This document shows, piece after piece, positions 17,266 to 23,503 of a stretch of DNA of 64,000 nucleotides. Both the position numbers and the translations under genes were made by a program. The DNA is from Bacteroidales bacterium. GTDB lineage: Bacteria; Bacteroidota; Bacteroidia; Bacteroidales; UBA932. Location: assembly GCA_017550655.1 (NCBI GenBank), contig JAFZOK010000017.1:186001-250000 (forward strand), read 5' to 3'. The notes beneath the pieces are model-generated. The model was given only the letters and a program-made list of their open reading frames with translations, searched no databases and had not been told where the DNA came from. Each line of letters starts with the position of its first letter. Position 1 is the stretch's first letter.

Positions 17266-17931
17266 ATGAACCCGGATGTCATATACAAGTATTTCCCTGA
17301 TCTTTCGCAGGCTCAAAGGGAGCAGATAGAGAAGCTGGGGCCTTTGTACAGAGACTGGAACTCCAGGATCAATGTCATCAGCCGCAAGGATACGGAATGC
17401 TTCTACCAGCACCACGTGCTGCATTCCCTATCTATCGCCAGGTTCATCGCTGAGTTCCTTCCGGAACTTCAGGCAAAGATGACAGATTCCCAATCTTCTG
17501 TTACGGTTATGGATGTCGGCTGCGGTGGCGGTTTCCCCGGCATACCGCTGGCAATCCTATATCCTCAGGCTCAATTCCTACTGGTAGATTCCATCGGCAA
17601 GAAGATCAAGGTGGCGCAGGCTATCGCCGATGCCATTGGCCTGAAGAACGTTACAACCCTTCATTCCAGGGCGGAAGAGGTAAAGCAAAAGTTTGATCTC
17701 GTCGTTTCCAGGGCCGTCACCTCCCTGGATAACTTCATCCCTTGGGTAAAGGGAAAATACACGGAAGGCATCCTCTATCTCAAGGGCGGAAACCTGGATG
17801 AGGAAATCGCACAGGCAGAAAAGAAATGCAGAATCCGCCCATCCGCAATCTTCCAGAAAGAGATAACCGACTGGTTCAACGACAGTTACTTCCAGGAAAA
17901 GAAAGTACTTTTCATAAAACAATTGGAATAA
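17266..17931 (+). CDS. rsmG: 16S rRNA (guanine527-N7)-methyltransferase
   Basis: 221 residues. The SAM-binding strand and loop VMDVGCGGGFPGIPLAI are diagnostic for RsmG/GidB, with NVISRKDTE near the N-terminus and FDLVVSRAVTSLDNFIPW later. Methylates G527 of 16S rRNA. Starts 3 bp after the sigma-factor gene, so queD-polA-sigma-rsmG look like one transcript. Confidence 0.95.
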   Translation: MNPDVIYKYFPDLSQAQREQIEKLGPLYRDWNSRINVISRKDTECFYQHHVLHSLSIARFIAEFLPELQAKMTDSQSSVTVMDVGCGGGFPGIPLAILYPQAQFLLVDSIGKKIKVAQAIADAIGLKNVTTLHSRAEEVKQKFDLVVSRAVTSLDNFIPWVKGKYTEGILYLKGGNLDEEIAQAEKKCRIRPSAIFQKEITDWFNDSYFQEKKVLFIKQLE

Positions 17932-17949
17932 CCATATAACATTCTGACG

Positions 17950-18939
17950 CTATCCTTTAAAAACCAATCTTCTATGATAATCCAAATAACGCAGCCTATC
18001 TTCGCCAACTGGAAGGTCTTGATAAAATTTACCTGCAACTAGACCAATTCTTGATACGTTTTTCGGACTCAACCAACAAGATACAAGTAACTTCCTATCA
18101 TCCGTGAAAGAAATAAAACCCTTATCAAACAACTTATCATACATAGGGGAGAGCATATAACCATTATGAGGATCAATCCGCTCCTTGTTATTAGATGCCG
18201 CCCAAGGTTTTATATGGCTTGCTATCAGTAATCTCTCATCGTTGATTTTAGTAATGGGGCAGAATGGGCATTCCTCCAACAACTGTTCTCTGTATTTTCC
18301 TTGACCGCTTCTCGCCTTACTGTACTCCTCGTCTATCTCCGAAGGTTTTCCATCAGATGATTTGCCTTCTTCAACATCTTTAGACTTGCCATACTTAAAA
18401 ACTAATGCATCAGCTGCTGAAAGCGCATCATAATCAACAAATAATTTCCAATAATAAAGCGGTGCGGCTGCACCATCCGATACTTTGAGTACCGATATAT
18501 AGCTTACAAGAGGCAATGATATTTCTCTAATTATCTGATAGCCCTGACCACTAGAATTAACATACCCACGAGGACCTTCAATCTGAGTTTGATCAGACAC
18601 TTCAAAAAAGATGATTTCTTCCAAAGAATTAATATTCTGAAACCTATCATTCCAAAGCTGTCCAAATTCATCTTTACCTCTATATCCCTGAGATGGTTTT
18701 AAGTACTCGGGTTTTATGGTCAGCATATACTGAATCAAATCATCTTTTAATAAGAAACACTTCGCATTGAAACCTTTCTTTCCAAAAAATGAACGCATCG
18801 TTTCTTTAGATGATATATATAATTTCTGCTCTCCATGCCCCTTTCCTAATTTATTCTTTGAAACCACTATACAATCGGGGACTGTAATATTGTTGTCAAA
18901 GTTCTCTAGTATTCTGTAATTATAGTCCTTAATTTTCAT
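17950..18939 (-). CDS. Type II restriction endonuclease, HNH family
   Basis: 329 residues. The C-terminal nuclease domain has CPFCPITKINDERLLIASHIKPW, then DPHNGYMLSPMYDKLFDKG, matching the HNH_2-type pattern (zinc Cys pair, His, Asn, Asn/Asp). The N-terminal ~200 residues would hold target recognition and are not recognised. It overlaps the cytosine methyltransferase gene by 4 bp (18936-18939), so the two form a restriction-modification pair with the methyltransferase first. Target sequence cannot be told from sequence alone. It is convergent with rsmG, 18 bp apart. Confidence 0.85.
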   Translation of the reverse strand: MKIKDYNYRILENFDNNITVPDCIVVSKNKLGKGHGEQKLYISSKETMRSFFGKKGFNAKCFLLKDDLIQYMLTIKPEYLKPSQGYRGKDEFGQLWNDRFQNINSLEEIIFFEVSDQTQIEGPRGYVNSSGQGYQIIREISLPLVSYISVLKVSDGAAAPLYYWKLFVDYDALSAADALVFKYGKSKDVEEGKSSDGKPSEIDEEYSKARSGQGKYREQLLEECPFCPITKINDERLLIASHIKPWAASNNKERIDPHNGYMLSPMYDKLFDKGFISFTDDRKLLVSCWLSPKNVSRIGLVAGKFYQDLPVGEDRLRYLDYHRRLVFKG

Positions 18940-20228
18940 ATACCGTATTCTGTTATATCAAGTTGTTTCAGAAGGGCAATAAGGCAATCGACAACGATAC
19001 TATTTCCTGCCTGCTGATATGCAGAGGTATCGGATACGACTATTTTAAAAGAGTCCTTAAAACCCATCAGTCGCATACATTCTCTTGGCGTTAGTTTTCT
19101 TATGCGACCCAAATGCGTAACATAATTGTCCACACCTGCCCGATGCATTTTATGCATTGTCTGAAGAATTGGTCTTGCTATTGGCAAGTCTGTCTTGACT
19201 GTTGTTTTAAAATTCTTTGTTCCAGGAGAAAGAACATATTTAGCGACCTTTTCGGACAAATAATACTTTTCTTCTACAGTGCGGACATCAAAAACAAACT
19301 CGTCAAAATCTTCACCGTGTCCAGCAGGATGATATACGAAATCCCCGTGCCAATTGAATTCCTGATTTCTTTTTTGGCACAAAGCAATATCTCCATTTAC
19401 CTGAGTATAGCATTTTTCGTGATTTTTATGGCTGGTTACAAACTTAATCCCTTTATCCTTCAGAAAATACTTGGAATCAATGTAGTCCTCCAAAAAGTCA
19501 TACATTGTATACTGTAGTTTTATAGGCTTAGGAAATTCAAAACCTTTTGCTAACGGCTCTCTGAAGCCTACACAAAAAATTCTCTCCCGATGCTGAGGAA
19601 TACCATAGTCTTTACTGTTCAACACTCGATAATAGATATGGTAGCCTATTTCTTGGAAAATATCACACATCACTGACCAAGTTCTTCCTTTGTCGTGATT
19701 GTAAAGCCCTTTCACATTTTCAAAAATAAAAACCTTTGGCTGGGATTCTTTAATTACTCTCGCAAACTCATAGAAGAGCGTTCCTCGTGTATCTTCGAAC
19801 CCTAACCGCTTTCCTACCATTGAAAAAGCCTGACAAGGTGCCCCTCCTACCAATAAATCAACACTTCCACAGTATGAGGACGCATTGAATTGCCTAATAT
19901 CCGAAAACCAGTCTGTTTCAGATATCTCGTAATTAGCAAAATATGTTTTCTTGCATTTTTCATCGATATCGCCAGCAAAAACAATCTTGTGTTTGATACC
20001 TAACCTTTGAAAAGCATGTTCAATGGCTCCAATACCACTAAATGCCGTTGCCAATCTGACAGTTCTATCGGGATGTTTAAAATTTAGATCTCTCCACGAT
20101 GTCCCGTTTGATAATGGTGTCTCCTGAAGATTCGCAGAGGATATGCCGGAGGCTCTCTCCTGGACTAATTTCTTTACAGCCCGGATATGCTCACTATCCT
20201 CTGCAATAGCCTTTTTTACAGTAGCCAT
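18936..20228 (-). CDS. DNA (cytosine-5-)-methyltransferase
   Basis: 430 residues. Motif I FSGIGAIEHAFQRLG, motif IV GGAPCQAFSMVGKRLGFED with the catalytic Cys in PCQ, motif VI FENVKGL, motif VIII IPQHRERIFCVGF, and motifs IX-X RKLTPRECMRLMGF and YQQAGNSIVV. The target-recognition region lies between them (residues ~225-370). Residues 1-50 form an extra N-terminal segment. It protects the host from the adjoining HNH nuclease. A candidate structured RNA or attenuator lies between its promoter and its start. Confidence 0.95.
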   Translation of the reverse strand: MATVKKAIAEDSEHIRAVKKLVQERASGISSANLQETPLSNGTSWRDLNFKHPDRTVRLATAFSGIGAIEHAFQRLGIKHKIVFAGDIDEKCKKTYFANYEISETDWFSDIRQFNASSYCGSVDLLVGGAPCQAFSMVGKRLGFEDTRGTLFYEFARVIKESQPKVFIFENVKGLYNHDKGRTWSVMCDIFQEIGYHIYYRVLNSKDYGIPQHRERIFCVGFREPLAKGFEFPKPIKLQYTMYDFLEDYIDSKYFLKDKGIKFVTSHKNHEKCYTQVNGDIALCQKRNQEFNWHGDFVYHPAGHGEDFDEFVFDVRTVEEKYYLSEKVAKYVLSPGTKNFKTTVKTDLPIARPILQTMHKMHRAGVDNYVTHLGRIRKLTPRECMRLMGFKDSFKIVVSDTSAYQQAGNSIVVDCLIALLKQLDITEYGI

Positions 20229-20283
20229 GCAAAGTGTGTCTGTGCGTGACTATTTACTTGAATGGTAGGCTATCGCAGGGCAC

Positions 20284-20316
20284 AAAAAAAGGCGCAGACT
20301 CACAAGTTGTCTGGCC
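20284..20316 (-). terminator. Intrinsic terminator upstream of the methyltransferase start
   Basis: Read on the minus strand: GGC-CAGAC, 9-nt loop, GTCTG-(c)-GCC, then seven T. Eight base pairs with a single-base bulge. Confidence 0.65.
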
Positions 20317-20492
20317 CGAGGCCCGCGACGGCCCACCAATCTCCAACAAGTTCGCCTGCGCACAAGCACAGGCGTTTACCTTATTTAAAGATTGATTGTG
20401 AAATGTCGCGTATTTCGGGCCAATCAAATAAACAGTAAACGCTTATTATACGTTCTATGTCTGTCCGGGAGTTTAACTCTCAAAACCCTCAG
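20284..20492 (-). ncRNA. Candidate ~210-nt structured RNA / attenuated leader upstream of the methyltransferase
   Basis: On the minus strand a TATATTTG box (20506 to 20499) should start transcription near 20492. The RNA can form a 5' hairpin (GTCTG/CAGAC arms, 20494-20490 with 20463-20459), a long central stem (GCGTTTAC at 20372-20379 with GTAAACGC at 20435-20442, extended inward by TTATTT and GATTG complements), a GCCTG/CAGGC hairpin (20354-20373), and an intrinsic terminator (20316-20284). It lies 55 bp before the methyltransferase ATG. It could be a free small RNA or a premature-termination control of the restriction-modification operon. No match to tmRNA, RNase P or SRP RNA hallmarks was seen. 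Confidence 0.5.
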
Positions 20493-20498
20493 ACTTTA

Positions 20499-20506
20499 CA
20501 AATATA
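20499..20506 (-). promoter_or_regulatory. -7 element TATATTTG for the RNA / restriction-modification operon
   Basis: Exact TAnnTTTG on the minus strand, 270 bp upstream of the methyltransferase ATG; no clear -33 TTTG was found 19-20 bp upstream. Confidence 0.5.
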
Positions 20507-20669
20507 CAAAAAACCTTTTGTAGTTGTAGTTTTGCGTAAAAGTAAAAACTTTAGGGGCGGACACAGTCAATTTTACGTTTTGGCATACTGAAAGCAATAT
20601 TCTTGTTTAGTATTGTGGTCGTTAAAATTGTTTTATCGCAAAATTGCGTTATCTTTACATTGTGATAAT

Positions 20670-21074
20670 ATGATAATACTGGTTTTAATAGAAAAAGACG
20701 AGAAGGGCTTCTCGGTTTATACTGATAATCTTCAGCACGGCACGGTTATCGGAGAGGGCCACACTGTAGAGGAAGCCAAAGCTGATTTCTTCAACTCTTG
20801 GGAAGAAGTCAAAAGCATATATCCTAAAAGAGGAATGAAGATTCCAGAAGAAATGATTGATCCAAAGTTCGAGTTTAGATATGATGTGTCTTCAATATTT
20901 GACGAACTGGATCTGATAAATATCTCGAAATTTGCACGCTTTGCTGGCGTAAATGCGTCTCTGATGAGACACTACAAGTGTGGAGATTTCTCTGCCTCCA
21001 GAAAGCAAATTAATAAGATTGAATCAGCCTTGCACCGTCTCGGAGAGAAACTGATTACCGTATCGATGTTTTGA
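20670..21074 (+). CDS. HicB-like antitoxin, orphan
   Basis: 134 residues from ATG 20670; the longer frame from 20613 lacks family-like sequence. The N-terminus (MIILVLIEKDEKGFSVYTDN, GEGHTVEEAKADFFNSWEE) is the HicB partial RNase-H-like fold; the C-terminus (NISKFARFAGVNASLMRHYKCGD) is a helix-turn-helix that would bind the operator. HicB normally neutralises HicA, an RNA-cleaving toxin of ~60 residues usually encoded next to it. No hicA is present on either side; the upstream 441 bp are non-coding. Confidence 0.8.
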   Translation: MIILVLIEKDEKGFSVYTDNLQHGTVIGEGHTVEEAKADFFNSWEEVKSIYPKRGMKIPEEMIDPKFEFRYDVSSIFDELDLINISKFARFAGVNASLMRHYKCGDFSASRKQINKIESALHRLGEKLITVSMF

Positions 21075-21100
21075 TTTGAAAATGGCTGATTCAAGATTTT

Positions 21101-21131
21101 TTTGGTGTTTGGGAAATAAATCTTATATTTG
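21101..21131 (+). promoter_or_regulatory. rpmH promoter (-33 TTTG, 19 bp, -7 TATATTTG)
   Basis: TTTG at 21101-21104 and TATATTTG at 21124-21131 with a 19-bp spacer fit the Bacteroidota housekeeping promoter exactly; ~30-nt leader to ATG 21168. Confidence 0.75.
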
Positions 21132-21167
21132 CAGCCCAATTGACGAAAAATATAAAGAGTTAAAGAT

Positions 21168-21320
21168 ATGAAACGTACATTCCAACCTTCCATCCGCAAA
21201 AGACGCAACAAGCACGGATTCAGAGAGAGAATGAGCACTCCTAACGGAAGAAGAGTTCTCGCTGCACGCCGTCGCAGAGGAAGAAAAAAACTGACAGTTT
21301 CTTCTGAGGACAGGTTCTAG
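21168..21320 (+). CDS. rpmH: 50S ribosomal protein L34
   Basis: 50 residues starting [19 protein letters not shown] and ending in a basic tail; unmistakable L34. Being only 50 residues long it is easily missed by length-filtered gene calls. Followed by an intrinsic terminator. Confidence 0.97.
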   Translation: MKRTFQPSIRKRRNKHGFRERMSTPNGRRVLAARRRRGRKKLTVSSEDRF

Positions 21321-21344
21321 ACTTGTCTTTCGAGGTGAGAGTGA

Positions 21345-21378
21345 GGCTGGCCATAAGGTCAGCCCATTTTGTTTTATT
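21345..21378 (+). terminator. Intrinsic terminator after rpmH
   Basis: Arms GGCTGGCC (21345-21352) and GGTCAGCC (21357-21364) pair over 8 bp with one G-U, loop ATAA, followed by a T-rich stretch (CATTTTGTTTTATT). Confidence 0.7.
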
Positions 21379-21413
21379 GCGGTTCTGTTTTATCTTCTTT
21401 TCCGTTGTTTTTG

Positions 21414-21421
21414 TATATTTG
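21414..21421 (+). promoter_or_regulatory. -7 element TATATTTG, 6 nt from the ATG at 21428
   Basis: Exact TAnnTTTG; the spacing places the transcription start at or next to the ATG, so the PASTA-protein mRNA is probably leaderless. It also rules out the longer frame beginning at 21323. Confidence 0.6.
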
Positions 21422-21427
21422 TGTGTT

Positions 21428-22369
21428 ATGGCAAACAAGAAAACTCAGGAAAATACTTCCAAATACTGGTGGCTGAAGCATCTGGTGCTTGCTGTGATTG
21501 CCGCATTAGCGACGGTTTTGCTTCTGTTCTGGATGCTGAAAGGCGTTACCCGCCACGGCAAGACCCTGGAAGTGCCGGACCTTACCAATATGACCATTAC
21601 AGAGGCAAGGAAGGTGGCCAAGAAGAATCATATCAGGATAAAGATCACCGATTCCGTTTACATTCCACAGCTGCACGCAGGACAGGTGCTCAAGCAGACC
21701 CCAAGCGCTGGATCGCGCGTGAAGAAGAACCGCAACATTCTGATAACCATTAACTCTCTGGTTCCAATGATGGTGAAGGCTCCGGATGTTGTAGGCTATT
21801 CCCTGAGGCAGGCCGAGAGCAACCTGCACGCCGCCAATCTTCAGATAGGAAGGCTGAACTATGTGCCGGATATTGCAACCAACAGCGTTATGGGCCAGTC
21901 CTACAAGGGAAGACCTCTGGTTCCTGGAACGGAGATTCCGGCCCAGAGCGAGATAGACCTAACGCTTGGCCTGAGCGCATCGGACTGCTGGACAAAGGTT
22001 CCGAACCTGCTCACACTGCCATATCACAGGGTTAAGAGCGAGCTTACCTATAACTCCCTTAATCTGGACAAGATACTCTTTGACGGAACTGTCCAAACCT
22101 ATGCGGACACTCTAAACTCCATAGTCTACAAGCAGGAACCGGGCCCTACCATCGGCAACTCCGTGAGAATGGGTACCGGAATTGTGATTTTCCTAACCCT
22201 CAACAAAGACCTTGCTGAGCTAAACAAACAGAATCTCAAGGCAAAAGACCTGGTTAGAGACACCACTATGGTGCTGCCTAAAGACACCGAACTGGAAGAG
22301 GTGAAGCCAGAAGAAACTCCGGAAGAGGCAGAGCCGGTAGACAACAACAACGACGAGCCCGAGCTTTAA
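21428..22369 (+). CDS. PASTA-domain membrane-anchored protein
   Basis: 313 residues from ATG 21428. A short cytosolic N-terminus and one transmembrane helix (LVLAVIAALATVLLLFWML, residues ~19-38) precede three PASTA repeats: VPDLTNMTITEARKVAKKN, APDVVGYSLRQAESNLHAA, and VPNLLTLPYHRVKSELTYN. The C-terminus is acidic (EEVKPEETPEEAEP). PASTA domains bind peptidoglycan fragments; here no kinase domain is attached, as is usual for the Bacteroidota version. rluD follows 3 bp later, a pairing that recurs in the phylum. Confidence 0.93.
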   Translation: MANKKTQENTSKYWWLKHLVLAVIAALATVLLLFWMLKGVTRHGKTLEVPDLTNMTITEARKVAKKNHIRIKITDSVYIPQLHAGQVLKQTPSAGSRVKKNRNILITINSLVPMMVKAPDVVGYSLRQAESNLHAANLQIGRLNYVPDIATNSVMGQSYKGRPLVPGTEIPAQSEIDLTLGLSASDCWTKVPNLLTLPYHRVKSELTYNSLNLDKILFDGTVQTYADTLNSIVYKQEPGPTIGNSVRMGTGIVIFLTLNKDLAELNKQNLKAKDLVRDTTMVLPKDTELEEVKPEETPEEAEPVDNNNDEPEL

Positions 22370-22372
22370 TCT

Positions 22373-23503
22373 ATGGGCTCAGCCAAGAAGAAAAATACGG
22401 TAAAGACACTTGCAGACAAACTAAGCAGCCTGCAATCTCCTGATGTGCAGGAGGAGTTGCATGATTCTTATATCGACGATAATCCTGATTCCGAGTTCTC
22501 TGACGACGAGAACGTGGAGGAACTCTTTGAGCACTACAAGTTCATAGTGGACAAGGGCCAGTCTATGATGAGGCTGGACAAGTACATAACCTCAAGGATG
22601 TTCGAGACATCCCGCAGCCGCGTTCAGATGGCCATAGAGGCCGGTTACGTAAGGGTTGGCGGGAAGATTGCCAAGTCCAACTACAAGATCAAGCCTCTTG
22701 ACGAGATTACCCTGGTGTTCCCTTACGAGAAAAGGGTAAGGGACATCGGTCCGGAGAACATTCCTCTGGACATAGTCTATGAAGACGATGACGTGCTGGT
22801 TATCAACAAGGAAGCCGGAATGGTGGTTCATCCGGGGCACGGCCATTTCTCCGGAACTCTGGTAAATGCGGTTGCCTGGCATCTTGGTGGAAAGAACGGG
22901 ATCCTGGTGCACAGGATAGACAAGGACACTTCCGGAATCCTGGTCATAGCCAAGAACGAGGAAGCCCAGATGAAACTGGCAAAGCAGTTCTTCGACCATA
23001 CCACCAAACGCAAATACGTAGCCATAGTTTGGGGTAATGTGGAGCAGGACGAGGGCACTATTGAAGGCAATATAACTCGCGATGAATCAGACCGCATGAG
23101 GTTTACCGTAACCAAGGACCCGAACAAGGGAAAGCACGCCGTTACCCATTACAGGGTGCTGGAACGGTTTGGTTACGTGACAGTTGTGGAATGCATACTG
23201 GAAACGGGAAGGACCCACCAGATTAGGGTTCACATGAAATATCTTGGGCATCCCCTTTTCAACGACGACCGCTACGGCGGGAACAAGATCCTTCAGGGAA
23301 CAATTTTCACAAAATACAGGCAGTTCATAGAAAACTGCTTCAAGATTCTGCCTCGCCAGGGGCTTCACGCCAAGACTCTTGGATTCGTTCATCCGACTAC
23401 CGGACAGCAGATGAACTTCGATTCCCCAATACCCGCAGACATGCAGGCTCTAATAGAGAAGATGCGCTCCTATGTCAAATCCCGAAACGATATAGAAGAG
23501 TAA
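22373..23503 (+). CDS. rluD: RluD-family 23S rRNA pseudouridine synthase
   Basis: 376 residues. An N-terminal S4 RNA-binding domain (MRLDKYITSRMFETSRSRVQMAIEAGYVRVGG, residues ~64-100) precedes the synthase domain with the catalytic Asp in HRIDKDTSGIL. Residues 1-60 are a charged extension not needed for the fold. Modifies uridines in 23S rRNA helix 69 by family inference. The 3' end overlaps the convergent outer-membrane gene by 29 bp. Confidence 0.94.
   Translation: MGSAKKKNTVKTLADKLSSLQSPDVQEELHDSYIDDNPDSEFSDDENVEELFEHYKFIVDKGQSMMRLDKYITSRMFETSRSRVQMAIEAGYVRVGGKIAKSNYKIKPLDEITLVFPYEKRVRDIGPENIPLDIVYEDDDVLVINKEAGMVVHPGHGHFSGTLVNAVAWHLGGKNGILVHRIDKDTSGILVIAKNEEAQMKLAKQFFDHTTKRKYVAIVWGNVEQDEGTIEGNITRDESDRMRFTVTKDPNKGKHAVTHYRVLERFGYVTVVECILETGRTHQIRVHMKYLGHPLFNDDRYGGNKILQGTIFTKYRQFIENCFKILPRQGLHAKTLGFVHPTTGQQMNFDSPIPADMQALIEKMRSYVKSRNDIEE

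Larger units (their letters stand above)
20229..20669. other. 441-bp intergenic region, mostly a candidate structured minus-strand RNA
   Basis: No coding gene is visible. The left two-thirds (20284-20506) hold the promoter, stem-loops and terminator described separately. The right part (20507-20669) is AT-rich, contains CGTAAAA/TTTTACG inverted arms near 20530-20580, and ends with a TATCTTTA sequence (20650-20657) that may be a weak -7 element for the HicB-like gene. Confidence 0.6.

Noticed and set aside
20284..20373. Possible integron attC site, suggested by AACAAGTT and multi-stem structure
   Set aside because: The core GTTRRRY and its complement are not placed as in attC sites, and a promoter plus terminator explain the structure better.
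20613..20669. Upstream extension of the HicB-like gene
   Set aside because: The added 19 residues are not family-like and the upstream sequence contains the likely promoter.
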